A stretch of 64,000 nucleotides of DNA from Pukyongia sp. (GCA_030148705.1 JASBSY010000005.1:48125-112124); one strand, 5' to 3'. Shown: positions 17,059 through 25,785, counted from the stretch's first letter. Program-made: numbers and translations. The notes: generated by a model not told the origin, from the sequence alone.

Positions 17059-18414
17059 TTATAGACTGGGCACTCTTACAGAACCACCTACCCAACAGTT
17101 AAAGGTAATGGTTTTTCCACCCATTCCTTCAGAGAAGATATCACTTTTACTGGGAGCGCGTTCTCTGTAGCTGCTGGCAGTTGCTCTGGCGGTACCTGCA
17201 ATGGAACCGTCCACTCGTGCGGCCCGATCTGCCATTTCAGCGGCCTTCCAGTAAATAGCTCGTTTTTCAAAAACCGTATTTCCACAGTTATTGGCACTTC
17301 CCGCATACATATTTGCTATCTTAAGATACGCAATTCCGGCAGAAGGTTTTACTTCGACCATTTTCATGTAGTAGGTTCTTGCCTGTCCGCTGCTTCCTTT
17401 CTTACGGAAGTTTTCCGCAATACTATAATATACTTTCGCTTTATCGCTAGGGTTGGTCTCCAGCTCGGCTGCCTGGTTGAAATAGTCGAGGGCAGTGCTG
17501 CTTTTCCCATCCTTTTCGGCCAATTTACCGAGGTAGTATGCAGATTTAGCTGAAGGCTCAAGTTTATGTAGCTGTTGTACCAACTGGAAAAACAACGGGG
17601 TATCACAATCTTTGGCACTAAGACGTCCGGCAGCTCGTCTCAACCAGCTCACATCGGTCTTCTTGGCCTCGAAATCTTTTTCATATAATGGAATAAGGTT
17701 AGGACAATCTGCCAATTGACCAAGTTTACCGTCTACCGAATTCTTAACTGTACCATAGGCACCGATATTGGTTTCGTAGGCATTCAGCAGGCGTTCCTCC
17801 TTAGAGGATAATTTTGTTCCGGCGTCCTGTTTCTCGATCAGTCTGGTTAGACCTTCAGCAAGTTTAGCTTCTTCCTTCTCGATCTTGGCAGTAACGATAT
17901 CATAGAGATCGAATACATCTTCGATAGGTTTCTCGCCACTGTTGAACAGATCGACCGCAAGTGAGAAATAGGTGTAAAGACTTTTCGGACTGGTAAATTC
18001 TTCTTCGTCCTTTTTGAAGGCGGCATCGAATGCGTTAAACTGGTCCATTTTAGTTCCGATATCATTATCGAATTTTACCTGGGCCATTTTCATCATCAAC
18101 TCCCCTTCCTGAGTTTTAGAAGGATAGTATTGCAGTCTAAGCTTAAATGCCTTTTCAAGTTCGGATATCTTTGCTTTATCACCGCTTTCGATAAAATGTT
18201 TAAACATTTTCTCGGCGTACTGATAAGTAGCCATGCTGTAAGTTGGACATTCGGCCACCAATTTGTCGTAATGCGGTAATGCTCCATCATAATTCTTTGC
18301 TTTGGCCGGTTCTATAAACAAAGACCCTAACGTAGCACATTTTTCCTGCGCGAAGGTTGCGCTCGTAAATGCACAGAACATTACGGTTGCAAGTAAGATT
18401 GCTTTCGTTTTCAT
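17059..18414 (-). CDS. secreted tetratricopeptide repeat protein
   Basis: A TPR protein of about 451 residues. The start at 18414 gives a clean signal peptide (MKTKAILLATVMF to the cut after TFA); the longer version at 18459 would run into the preceding outer-membrane protein gene. Helical repeats run through the protein. The clearest TPR motifs lie in the last third, with AYYLGKLAEKDGKSSTALDYF and VYYSIAENFRKKGSSGQARTYY. Few Cys are present. It lies between an outer-membrane beta-barrel gene (22 bp gap) and lptC (2 bp gap), so it is probably a periplasmic scaffold for envelope assembly. The function is inferred from position only. Confidence 0.85.
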   Translation of the reverse strand: MKTKAILLATVMFCAFTSATFAQEKCATLGSLFIEPAKAKNYDGALPHYDKLVAECPTYSMATYQYAEKMFKHFIESGDKAKISELEKAFKLRLQYYPSKTQEGELMMKMAQVKFDNDIGTKMDQFNAFDAAFKKDEEEFTSPKSLYTYFSLAVDLFNSGEKPIEDVFDLYDIVTAKIEKEEAKLAEGLTRLIEKQDAGTKLSSKEERLLNAYETNIGAYGTVKNSVDGKLGQLADCPNLIPLYEKDFEAKKTDVSWLRRAAGRLSAKDCDTPLFFQLVQQLHKLEPSAKSAYYLGKLAEKDGKSSTALDYFNQAAELETNPSDKAKVYYSIAENFRKKGSSGQARTYYMKMVEVKPSAGIAYLKIANMYAGSANNCGNTVFEKRAIYWKAAEMADRAARVDGSIAGTARATASSYRERAPSKSDIFSEGMGGKTITFNCWVGGSVRVPSL

Positions 18415-18436
18415 AGTGTAAGTGTTTACTTTATTA

Positions 18437-19678
18437 TTAATCATAGTATCTTTTTTCAAACCATCTGTCGTTTAATGACAGACTTAAAAATGTATTGAAG
18501 AAATTTTCCTGTATCAATCCCTGCTTAGTGGTTCCACGTCTTCCGATCTCAAATCCGAGGTTGATATTTGAAAATAACCTTCCTACGGGTAATCCAACTC
18601 CAAAAGATATGCCAAACTCTGTAATCCCCTCTCCGTTTATGTTAATTCCGGTTTCTTCGAAGCGCACGCCTCCTCTGTATACCACTCTGTTCCAGTAGTT
18701 TCCAACCGAGTTGTAATTTGGCACGTAAAATCCGCCCAGTCTGTATTTTGATGCATCGCTGAATTCCACGATGTCGATATCGAAGGCGCGGTTCGTAAGG
18801 TTACTAGTTTTCTGAGCGGTGTATTCCGCACCCAGAAACCAGCTCTTTGGTTTTCCAATCCCCAATCCGAGGGTTAGCTGGGAAGGAAAGGTGAATTCGG
18901 TGTCGTCTACGTCGATATCCCGTTCATCTATAGGGGTAGTATTTCCTGAAGGCAATACCAGAAAGGAGGCAATGGTTCGCTGATTTTCGGAAGTAATGTC
19001 GGTTTCGGGGGTATAGGTTATGGCCGAAGACAATTCGAGTGTCTCGGAGACCATTGTTTTATAGATAGCCCCGAAGTTAAAGTTAAAGCCCAACAGGTCC
19101 GATTTATTGTATTCGGAAGTTCCATATTGGATGTCGTCCTGCACGCGTTCGGCCGTGTTCTCAATATTTCCGAAGTTATAGTTGGCATCAATACCTATGC
19201 TGAACTTGGGCGTTACCTGGTAGCCCAGTGCTATAAAAGCCTTGTTAAGACCTCCTGTCCCCAGATAGGTAGTGGTAACATCATCTATTTCGGTTTGTAA
19301 ATTATAACCTACCGCAGTAAAGGGAATAAGCCCGAAGCTCGCCCCGAACTTGCCCATGGGTATTCCCAGAGCCAGGTAATCCAGTGAAGTGGTACTTGCT
19401 TTTTCCTGTTGGGTAGTGGTTTTCTGACTCACGTATTTATGGCTGGCCCCTACGGTATAATTCACAAGTCTCAGACCAGCAACTCCTGCCGGGTTCTGTA
19501 TACTCAAGTGGATGCTATCGGAAAAAACATTGATACCTCCCATGGTCCTGTTTTCAGCAGTTCCTTTAAACTTCAGTGCTCCAATCCCGTAAAATGAATA
19601 GGGCGAAGTGGTACCCTCCTGTGCATGCGATACACCTGCTATTACTAATAACAGCACTACTGTAAGTCGTTTTAACAT
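18437..19678 (-). CDS. outer-membrane beta-barrel protein, FadL/porin-like
   Basis: A protein of about 413 residues with a signal peptide (MLKRLTVVLLLVIAGVSHAQ). Alternating polar/hydrophobic strands such as LDYLALGIPMGKFGASFGLIPFTAVGYNLQ and repeated aromatic ends fit an outer-membrane barrel. The sequence SPYSFYGIGALKFKGTAENRTMGGI near the start recalls FadL/PorV-like barrels of Bacteroidota. The ATG at 19678 overlaps the coaX stop by one base (TGATG), which supports this start over the upstream TTG. It is cotranscribed with coaX and a TPR protein. Its cargo is unknown. Confidence 0.82.
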   Translation of the reverse strand: MLKRLTVVLLLVIAGVSHAQEGTTSPYSFYGIGALKFKGTAENRTMGGINVFSDSIHLSIQNPAGVAGLRLVNYTVGASHKYVSQKTTTQQEKASTTSLDYLALGIPMGKFGASFGLIPFTAVGYNLQTEIDDVTTTYLGTGGLNKAFIALGYQVTPKFSIGIDANYNFGNIENTAERVQDDIQYGTSEYNKSDLLGFNFNFGAIYKTMVSETLELSSAITYTPETDITSENQRTIASFLVLPSGNTTPIDERDIDVDDTEFTFPSQLTLGLGIGKPKSWFLGAEYTAQKTSNLTNRAFDIDIVEFSDASKYRLGGFYVPNYNSVGNYWNRVVYRGGVRFEETGININGEGITEFGISFGVGLPVGRLFSNINLGFEIGRRGTTKQGLIQENFFNTFLSLSLNDRWFEKRYYD

Positions 19679-20406
19679 CAATGTTTGTTATGTTCTAAAA
19701 TGTAGTTCAAACCCTCCAACAGAAAATTTGAATGGGCAAAGATGTCACTTTTTAACCTTTCTCGCAAAAATTCGGCATCCCCACCTGTTAAAATAACTGT
19801 TAAATTAGGGTAAATATCTGTAAATGAGCCTATAAACCCTTCTATTTCAAATTCTATAGCCCGGATAATTCCAAGCTGGATGGATTGGTTGGTGTCTTTA
19901 CCTGTAAGAGAATCGATCTGCTCGGGAGATAATAACGGCAGTTTTTCGGTAAACGTATGCAATGCCTTATAGCGCATTTTAAGTCCCGGGGAGATAGCGC
20001 CCCCTTTATAAGTGCCTTCTGAAGTGATTAAATCGTAAGTAATACAACTTCCGGCATCGATTATAAGTACGTCTTTTCCCGGATATCGATTAACGGCAGC
20101 AGCCGTCAAGGCCATTCGGTCTACACCCAGGGTTTTGGGCGACCCGTATTCATTTTTAAATGGCAATACAGTATCACTGTTAAGCGTTAACAACTTGAGA
20201 CGCTGCCCGACGAGTGCCAGCAGGTTTCCGGTAAAACTGCCAACCATGGCCAGGATACAATGAGTAAGCTCCGGGTATTTCTGTAAAATACGATGGAATG
20301 CTTTCTCGAATTCCGACTTGTCGAAAATGTCTGTCCAAACAAGGGAGTTATCAGCAAATACTGCAACCTTCACACGGGTATTTCCAACGTCTATCGCGAG
20401 ATTCAT
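19678..20406 (-). CDS. coaX: type III pantothenate kinase CoaX
   Basis: CoaX phosphorylates pantothenate in the first step of coenzyme A synthesis. The 242-residue protein is normal length for this cytoplasmic ASKHA-fold kinase: LAIDVGNTRVKVAVF at the N-terminus is the phosphate-binding loop, GVDRMALTAAA carries the substrate-binding Asp/Arg, IDAGSCITYDLI provides the second phosphate loop, and GGAISPGLKMRYKAL follows. It begins the seven-gene minus-strand operon ending with ppiD. Unlike types I and II it should resist CoA feedback, which is family knowledge. A -7 element sits at 20424-20431. Confidence 0.95.
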   Translation of the reverse strand: MNLAIDVGNTRVKVAVFADNSLVWTDIFDKSEFEKAFHRILQKYPELTHCILAMVGSFTGNLLALVGQRLKLLTLNSDTVLPFKNEYGSPKTLGVDRMALTAAAVNRYPGKDVLIIDAGSCITYDLITSEGTYKGGAISPGLKMRYKALHTFTEKLPLLSPEQIDSLTGKDTNQSIQLGIIRAIEFEIEGFIGSFTDIYPNLTVILTGGDAEFLRERLKSDIFAHSNFLLEGLNYILEHNKH

Positions 20407-20423
20407 TACGGCTTCTAAAAGCC

Positions 20424-20431
20424 CAAAAGTA
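20424..20431 (-). promoter_or_regulatory. -7 element of the coaX operon promoter
   Basis: Read on the minus strand the sequence is TACTTTTG, an exact TAnnTTTG match, 17 bases before the coaX ATG. I find no TTG at the right distance for a -33 box. Confidence 0.45.
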
Positions 20432-20505
20432 CAACTTGTTGAGCACAGGTATTGTTAACAGCCTATTAAATTGAAATGTGCGTAACTTTTTTTTTAAATT
20501 TATAC

Positions 20506-20535
20506 TTTGGAAAGTGTAAATAACAATTATATTTG
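20506..20535 (+). promoter_or_regulatory. Bacteroidota promoter for tRNA-Phe
   Basis: TTTG (20506-20509), an 18-base spacer and TATATTTG (20528-20535) match the TTTG-N17..23-TAnnTTTG promoter. Transcription would start near 20542, about 47 bases before the mature tRNA end. Confidence 0.75.
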
Positions 20536-20588
20536 CACCCTCCATTGCTGATGGTTCAGCCCTGGAAGTGCAGACCATAAATTTGCAA

Positions 20589-20661
<73 letters not shown>

Positions 20662-20671
20662 CAATAAATAC

Positions 20672-20699
20672 AAACCCACTCACGGCAGTGGGTTTTTTT
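20672..20699 (+). terminator. Rho-independent terminator after tRNA-Phe
   Basis: AACCCACT (20673-20680), loop CACGGC, AGTGGGTT (20687-20694) and a continuous T run form a strong terminator 11 bases after the tRNA. Confidence 0.9.
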
Positions 20700-20705
20700 A
20701 TTCGA

Positions 20706-20738
20706 AAAACCGAGGAAAATTTATTTTCCGAAGGTTTT
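20706..20738. repeat. nested hairpin downstream of tRNA-Phe
   Basis: AAAACC pairs with GGTTTT and, inside it, GGAAAAT pairs with ATTTTCC over a TT turn, separated by GA and GAA. It shares the CCGAAGG core with the hairpins in the 58-bp repeats that follow, so it looks like a diverged relative of that element. Confidence 0.55.
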
Positions 20739-20752
20739 GAGAATGAAAAAAT

Positions 20753-20810
20753 AATAGCCGAAGGCTATGGGGTTTGTATTTTGACTTCCGGAAACGAAGG
20801 AACATTTGCC
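20753..20810. repeat. 58-bp direct repeat, copy 1
   Basis: This unit matches 20867-20924 with 4 mismatches in 58 bases. It begins with the perfect hairpin ATAGCC-GAA-GGCTAT (20754-20768). Its end forms a second hairpin with following bases, CATTTGCC-CTT-GGCAAATG (20803-20821). No credible gene covers it, so it is a structured non-coding repeat. Confidence 0.8.
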
Positions 20811-20866
20811 CTTGGCAAATGAATCCTGGAGAATAAAAGGTTTATCGAAAGCATAAAATAACTACC

Positions 20867-20924
20867 AATAGCCGAAGGCTATGGGGTTTGTATTCTGACT
20901 TCCGGGACCAAAGGAACATTTGCC
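20867..20924. repeat. 58-bp direct repeat, copy 2
   Basis: Second copy of the unit at 20753, starting 114 bases after the first. The ATAGCC-GAA-GGCTAT hairpin is unchanged (20868-20882), but the second hairpin is lost because the sequence after CATTTGCC differs. The rest of the gap to 20992 holds only a small TGAGGT/ACCTCA dyad (20952-20975). Confidence 0.8.
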
Positions 20925-20992
20925 ACCGGCTGCTATCTCACTGATCTGCCCTGAGGTGGTGAACCGTTAACCTCATCGCACTACTCCAACCC

Positions 20993-22213
20993 TTAGTAAT
21001 AATAGATGATCAGGTTCATCATCTCATCGATTGAGTTCCAACCCAATCCTACATCTTTAACGGGATCGTTGGGATTGGCCGGGTTATCGGCGGTATTGTC
21101 GTACTGGGCCGCAATAAGGATGAGGGAACCCTTCGGCAGGGTGATTCTCTCATTGAACAGATAGGTGCTCTGCCAGTTAAAATCCCAATCGTCTATCTTG
21201 ATAAGCGGAATTTCCTTGTTGTCGGGCGTCACTGCAACTGCCGTAAAACTCTTTCCAAGGAAGTGCATATGAGGTAAGATGGAGACCAGGTTCATTTCCT
21301 CTTCTATGCGATAACTCACATAAAATTTCGGCTTGGTTCCGGCTTTCAGTAGGAACGGCTTATTGGAAATATCTTCTTCGGTAATCGTTAAGGTCTTTAT
21401 TTCGTGTTCTACCTGCTCCTTGGCAAAATAAAGTTCGATCTTCGACAGATCCTGCTGTTCTTTTGAAGTGGGGGCGTAATGGATGTTCAGGATAAGATCA
21501 GTATTTGCAAAAAGTTTTTTACCCGTGCCTTCAGGATACAACAAAGGCAGGTTCCCCGGTACCCAACCATACATGAACTCATCTGCTAAAGGGTTCTTCT
21601 GAAACTCTTTGGTCGCAGGATCGAATTCAGACAGGCCGTCGATTCCGCGAATTAGATTGGTCGTATCTGCCATAATTCGACTGTGATGTACCTGTCGCTT
21701 ATTGCCCGGAATATAAGCGATCGATTTCAGATAAACATCTTCTTTTAAGTTAGTTGGTATATTGAAAAACCGATAGTCTTCTATCCCCTCATTCGATAAG
21801 GTGTATGGCTTACTCATTTCAAGGACCAGGTCGGGGTTCCTGCTCTCAAGTTGTTCCGGTATTTCGGGTTTAGCTCCCTTGCGTTTGCCTTTTGGCATCC
21901 CGGAGTTCACCCAATTTACTATAGCATCAATTTCAGACTGCGTGAGTACGCGCTCATTCTTAAAGGACCGAAAGCCGGGGTCGGCTTTCCAGGGGGGCAT
22001 ATATTTAGACTTAACCACATGAGAGATAAAAGAGCCTTTATTCTTTACCTCTTTGTAAGTTGTAAGAGGAAACGGTCCGTAGCCTCCCGGCTTATGACAA
22101 GTTGCACAATTGTTGATCACAATGTCTTCTATATGGCCATAATAGGTAATCTCCTGAGCAGTAAGATTCCCTGTTAAGGCAATGAAAACATAGAGGGTTA
22201 GGATCCTGATCAT
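20993..22213 (-). CDS. haem c plus PHM-like copper monooxygenase-type protein
   Basis: A 406-residue secreted protein (signal peptide about 1-19). Residues 36-40 are CATCH, a single haem c attachment site, in a small cytochrome-like domain that continues to PPWKADPGFRSFKNER and the helix ending NSGMPKG. The remainder resembles the two-domain fold of peptidylglycine/dopamine monooxygenases (copper type II, ascorbate dependent). HHSRI, LNIHYAP and LPHMHFLGKS are candidate copper ligands at the expected order. It directly follows a redoxin gene on the same strand with no gap. An oxidative role on a secreted substrate is plausible; the substrate is unknown, and the enzyme activity is inferred from fold alone. 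Confidence 0.75.
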   Translation of the reverse strand: MIRILTLYVFIALTGNLTAQEITYYGHIEDIVINNCATCHKPGGYGPFPLTTYKEVKNKGSFISHVVKSKYMPPWKADPGFRSFKNERVLTQSEIDAIVNWVNSGMPKGKRKGAKPEIPEQLESRNPDLVLEMSKPYTLSNEGIEDYRFFNIPTNLKEDVYLKSIAYIPGNKRQVHHSRIMADTTNLIRGIDGLSEFDPATKEFQKNPLADEFMYGWVPGNLPLLYPEGTGKKLFANTDLILNIHYAPTSKEQQDLSKIELYFAKEQVEHEIKTLTITEEDISNKPFLLKAGTKPKFYVSYRIEEEMNLVSILPHMHFLGKSFTAVAVTPDNKEIPLIKIDDWDFNWQSTYLFNERITLPKGSLILIAAQYDNTADNPANPNDPVKDVGLGWNSIDEMMNLIIYYY

Positions 22214-22819
22214 TTAATGTTTCTTTTCAATTAAACAACCAATTGCATCCTTGTGTTTTACATCCACCGTTTTTGAGGCCAGCACCTGAGAAATAGCATC
22301 TTTGAGGTAATGTTCGGTAGGTTTTAAGCGATTTCTCCCTAAGGCAAAGAACCAGTTATCGATGGCTCCGTCGTAATGTACGTAACCAAACCTATCGAAG
22401 AGAAAGACTTCCGGTGTGACAGTAGCATTCATGATACCCGAATAGCGATTTTCATCGTCTCGGATAAGTTTGAAGGGCACCCGGTAGTCGGTTTTAAAAC
22501 CGATTATTTGCTCTTCATTAAAATTTTTAGGTACAAGGCCGTAAATGGCAACGTTGTCCCCGAACTCATCGTAGAGCTCCCTAAGGGTATACATATATTT
22601 TTGAGAAATGGGGCAATCGGTTCCCAGAAAGATTACCAGATGTAAGCTGTTCGCGTCTTTATCCAGGAACTCAAGTTTTTCAACCGGGAGTAACTTCTGA
22701 AGGCATTCAGATTCACCGGCCACTTCCCTTGAATTCGCTGTCCCGGGAAATACCGGATGGGTGGTAAAAACAGGCACCGATAAAATTAAACTAAATAGTA
22801 TAGAGACAAAGTATTCCAT
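22214..22819 (-). CDS. redoxin (AhpC/TSA-like) domain protein
   Basis: A 201-residue thioredoxin-fold protein with a signal peptide (about 1-20). After the hydrophobic strand LHLVIFLGTDCPISQKYMYTL the active-site Cys sits in DCPIS; there is no CxxC pair, so only one thiol is at this position. The middle (FKLIRDDENRY and ATVTPEVFLFD) carries the conserved Thr-Pro loop. The stop touches the start of the haem c/PHM-like gene, indicating an operon; a link between this redoxin type and copper/haem oxidoreductases is plausible, perhaps for redox maintenance of the partner. The partner relationship is an inference. Confidence 0.8.
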   Translation of the reverse strand: MEYFVSILFSLILSVPVFTTHPVFPGTANSREVAGESECLQKLLPVEKLEFLDKDANSLHLVIFLGTDCPISQKYMYTLRELYDEFGDNVAIYGLVPKNFNEEQIIGFKTDYRVPFKLIRDDENRYSGIMNATVTPEVFLFDRFGYVHYDGAIDNWFFALGRNRLKPTEHYLKDAISQVLASKTVDVKHKDAIGCLIEKKH

Positions 22820-22980
22820 ATATCTGAAATGGTGAATTAAGAAGTGGTTTACTTCAAAATTACAGACAATATTACAAAAACCGAACCTAAGTTACGCTCC
22901 ACAGCGTTTAAAACCAAGCAAAGGTCAACTACATCTCATAGCCAGGTTCTTTCCTACCGAATTCAGATTAGGATATGCAC

Positions 22981-23007
22981 AAAAAAACCCGGACGTCGGT
23001 CCGGGTT
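22981..23007 (-). terminator. terminator of the small helical protein gene
   Basis: On the minus strand AACCCGGAC and GTCCGGGTT form a perfect 9-bp stem (22986-23007) with a 4-base loop, followed by a T run (A run at 22981-22987). It starts four bases after the stop at 23012. Confidence 0.85.
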
Positions 23008-23011
23008 GATG

Positions 23012-23239
23012 TTATGCCAGCAGGTCTTTCCGACCCTTAAGGCGTTTTTCAATTTTTTGTTTTATCACCGTGAGGCGTTTCATAAGATCCATAATTGCGG
23101 CATCTTTGTTCTCTTTGTAGATCTCATTCAATCGCAGAATTAAATCTTTGGCTCTTCTCGAAGCGACGATCCTGTCGCTTGTTGTTTTATAAGAGGTCTT
23201 CTGCTGTTCAAATTCCAGCGCTTCGTTTATAACGTCCAT
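23012..23239 (-). CDS. small conserved helical protein, function unknown
   Basis: A 75-residue charged protein with no signal peptide or membrane segment, predicted almost entirely helical: residues 1-45 carry MDVINEALEFEQQKTSYK and RRAKDLILRLNEIY, and a basic end (KQKIEKRLKGRKDLLA) may bind nucleic acid or acidic partners. It has a clear start and its own strong terminator, so it is likely real. I do not recognise the family beyond a resemblance to short conserved flavobacterial proteins. Nothing in the flanks, a redoxin operon and an outer-membrane protein gene, explains its role. Confidence 0.75.
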   Translation of the reverse strand: MDVINEALEFEQQKTSYKTTSDRIVASRRAKDLILRLNEIYKENKDAAIMDLMKRLTVIKQKIEKRLKGRKDLLA

Positions 23240-23451
23240 ATAAAATCTAATTAAAGTTGACTCTTCCTGCTAAAAGCCTGTCGAGCATTTTATGATCGAC
23301 GTAAAAATAAATAGCTAATCTCGCGAAGCCAACAATTAAACAAATATTTAACATCCCAAATGTATTTAGAAAAGTTTCACGCTTCGAACTGTCTCAATAC
23401 TACCTTTCTATAGTCGTATATTCAAGTCTTATGGCTACTGTATAATTTTCT

Positions 23452-23459
23452 TATTTTTG
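23452..23459 (+). promoter_or_regulatory. -7 element upstream of the DUF481 gene
   Basis: TATTTTTG matches TAnnTTTG, 19 bases before the ATG at 23479. No clear -33 TTG is found. Confidence 0.4.
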
Positions 23460-23478
23460 CCCTTTATTCAACTAAAAG

Positions 23479-24228
23479 ATGCGCATTTTTCTACTTGCTA
23501 TTTTATTAATCGGCTCTCATACATCCGCCCAGATCCTGAATGCAGAATCGCTGAGAAAAGTAACAGATACTTCCGGTTTTTCAGGAGCACTGAGTGCCAG
23601 TTTTGCACTAAAACGCAACACCAACGATTTTCTCACCCTCGGAAGCGATATTCATCTTCAATACAAAATGAAGGATCACCTTATCCTTTTTAAAAACGAC
23701 GTGGCCTTTCAGAAGATAGAAGACCAGAACTTCGATAACAGCCTGATCACCCACCTGAGGTATAACTATCGCTTTCACGACAGGATAGCCTGGGAAATTT
23801 TCATACAAGGCCAGTATAACAAGATCAACCTTATCGATTTTCGGGGACTGGCGGGAACAGGCCCCAGGTTTAAATTAACCACCTGGGAGAATTACAAATT
23901 CTACCTTGGAACACTCGTGATGTACGAGCATGAGAAGCTAACCGACGGGATAACGCCCACTCAGAAAAATTTCAGGGGAAGCACCTACCTATCCTTCAGT
24001 ATCTATCACAGCGAAAGCCTTACCGTTATCAGCACCACCTATTTTCAGCCCCGGATCGACAAATTTTCCGATTACCGTATCACCACGGACAGCTCATTAT
24101 TAGTAAATATATTTAAGAATTTTGCCCTAAAGACAACCTATAGATTCACCTACGATGCCTTTCCTGCAATTGGTATCCCCAATTCACAATACGATTTCAC
24201 CACCGGAATCACTTATTCCTTCGACTAG
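23479..24228 (+). CDS. DUF481 outer-membrane beta-barrel protein (YdiY-like)
   Basis: A 249-residue protein with a signal peptide (about 1-17, ending TSAQ) and a DUF481 barrel. The typical opening is SGFSGALSASFALKRNTND, followed by alternating strands with the conserved NSLITHLRYNYRFHDRIAWEIFIQGQYNK region. Related proteins are called salt-induced outer-membrane proteins, but their function is not settled. It stands alone 144 bp before the arsenosugar cluster; the gap makes cotranscription uncertain. The ATG is the first start, with a -7 element 19 bases upstream. Confidence 0.82.
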   Translation: MRIFLLAILLIGSHTSAQILNAESLRKVTDTSGFSGALSASFALKRNTNDFLTLGSDIHLQYKMKDHLILFKNDVAFQKIEDQNFDNSLITHLRYNYRFHDRIAWEIFIQGQYNKINLIDFRGLAGTGPRFKLTTWENYKFYLGTLVMYEHEKLTDGITPTQKNFRGSTYLSFSIYHSESLTVISTTYFQPRIDKFSDYRITTDSSLLVNIFKNFALKTTYRFTYDAFPAIGIPNSQYDFTTGITYSFD

Positions 24229-24372
24229 TGAAACAACATATTCGGCGCACTAAGCGGCGCGGGTTAATGAAAACTTTCGTAAGCTTCCCGGCATTTATTA
24301 GACTACTTCGTTATATTTACCCATGAAGTAAAACCAATCCAACTTCATATTCGTAAATAAAAAAAAGGAACT

Positions 24373-24702
24373 ATGTCATATTACGATCCTAAGGACCTGC
24401 GGAAATTTGGAGATATCACTCAATGGAGTGAAGAACTTGGCACTAAATTTTTCGATTACTACGGAAAAGTATTTGAGGAAGGTGCCCTTACCGCCAGAGA
24501 AAAATCGCTGATCGCGCTTGCGGTCGCCCATACCGAACAGTGCCCGTACTGTATCGATGCCTACACCAAAGACAGTCTGCAACGCGGGGTTACCAAGGAA
24601 GAAATGATGGAGGCGGTACATGTTGGAGCAGCCATTAAAAGTGGTGCAGCCCTGGTGCACGGCGTAATGATGATGAATAAAGTGAATAAATTAGACGGAT
24701 AG
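24373..24702 (+). CDS. arsenosugar-associated peroxidase-like protein (CMD family)
   Basis: A 109-residue carboxymuconolactone decarboxylase/AhpD-like protein. The redox motif CPYC near residues 57-60 sits in the typical sequence HTEQCPYCIDAYTKD, and the helix with VHVGAAIKSGAALVHG follows. This subfamily accompanies ArsS in arsenosugar clusters, and here it lies 5 bp before arsS, so it is likely the first gene of that operon. AhpD-like proteins pass electrons via a thiol pair; a role in handling reactive arsenic thiol intermediates is inferred, not shown. Confidence 0.9.
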   Translation: MSYYDPKDLRKFGDITQWSEELGTKFFDYYGKVFEEGALTAREKSLIALAVAHTEQCPYCIDAYTKDSLQRGVTKEEMMEAVHVGAAIKSGAALVHGVMMMNKVNKLDG

Positions 24703-24707
24703 CCTCA

Positions 24708-25772
24708 ATGACTAAATTAAAAACCCAATCCCTACACAAGCGTCACAGCGAACTGGCCCAACCCAACCGGCAACTGGAAATTCTTTCAAACGGAATTTTC
24801 CGGGATGGGGAGTTACCAACTTTTGCCGAAAAGATCGATGAGACGGGGCAATTTCCTTTGCGTCCCGGAAAACTCGAAATCCTGCAAATCAATGTGGGCT
24901 ATATGTGCAACCAGGTATGCGAACATTGCCATGTAGATGCAGGTCCCGACCGGAAGGAAATAATGACCTGGGACACTATGGAACAATGTCTGGAAGTAAT
25001 AAAAAACACGGGGGCTCATACGCTGGACCTCACAGGCGGTGCTCCGGAAATGAACCCTAATTTCAGGCGATTCGTGGAAGAGGCCAGCAAAGCCGGCATC
25101 CGGGATTTTATAGTGCGCAGCAATCTTACCATAATCAGAGCCAATAAGAAATATCACGACCTGCCCGAATTCTTTAAAAAACACAATGTGCACGTTGTAA
25201 GTTCCATGCCTCACTGGACCAAAGGAAAAACCGACAAGCAGCGAGGTGACGGGGTGTTCGATGCGTCTATACAGGCCTTAAAAGACCTTAACGAGATCGG
25301 CTATGGCATGCCCGATAGCAACCTTAGGCTCGATCTTGTGTACAACCCAAGTGGCGCCTTCCTTCCGGGAGACCAGGCCAGCATGGAAAAAGACTTTAAA
25401 AAAGCACTGCTCGAGGAGTTCGGAATTCAATTCCACAAGCTGTTTACCATAACCAATCTGCCAATTTCGAGATTTCTCGATTATTTGATAGCATCAGAGA
25501 ATTATGAGGATTATATGTATCAACTGGTCGATGCCTTTAATCCGGCTGCAGTGGCAAAAGTTATGTGTACTAATACCATTTCCGTGAGCTGGGACGGCTG
25601 GTTATACGATTGCGATTTCAATCAGATGCTCGATCTAAAAGTTGCCAGTAAGGTAAAGCACATCAAGGACTATAACGAAGATCTGCTCAACGACCGGAAG
25701 ATCATTATTTCCCAACATTGCTACGGGTGTACAGCCGGGGCAGGCAGCAGCTGCCAGGGAAGCGTTGCCTAA
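24708..25772 (+). CDS. arsS: arsenosugar biosynthesis radical SAM protein ArsS
   Basis: ArsS is the radical SAM enzyme thought to add the 5'-deoxyadenosyl group of SAM to dimethylarsinous acid, starting arsenosugar formation. The 354-residue protein has the 4Fe-4S radical SAM motif CNQVCEHC at residues 67-74 (Cys67, Cys71, Cys74) and the SAM-binding LDLTGGAPEMN. The C-terminal domain contains further Cys groups (WLYDCDF and HCYGCTAGAGSSC), typical of this family and probably holding an additional cluster. It begins 5 bp after the peroxidase-like gene. The call is strong from motifs plus the neighbourhood. Confidence 0.95.
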   Translation: MTKLKTQSLHKRHSELAQPNRQLEILSNGIFRDGELPTFAEKIDETGQFPLRPGKLEILQINVGYMCNQVCEHCHVDAGPDRKEIMTWDTMEQCLEVIKNTGAHTLDLTGGAPEMNPNFRRFVEEASKAGIRDFIVRSNLTIIRANKKYHDLPEFFKKHNVHVVSSMPHWTKGKTDKQRGDGVFDASIQALKDLNEIGYGMPDSNLRLDLVYNPSGAFLPGDQASMEKDFKKALLEEFGIQFHKLFTITNLPISRFLDYLIASENYEDYMYQLVDAFNPAAVAKVMCTNTISVSWDGWLYDCDFNQMLDLKVASKVKHIKDYNEDLLNDRKIIISQHCYGCTAGAGSSCQGSVA

Positions 25773-25785
25773 TTCTGAAGCTAAG

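Noticed and set aside
20753..20924. CRISPR array
   Set aside because: Only two 58-bp copies, separated by a 56-base non-spacer-like stretch; no cas genes nearby.
22844..23143. 99-residue plus-strand open frame over the terminator and the small helical gene
   Set aside because: It overlaps a terminator hairpin and a better-supported minus-strand gene, and has no domain.
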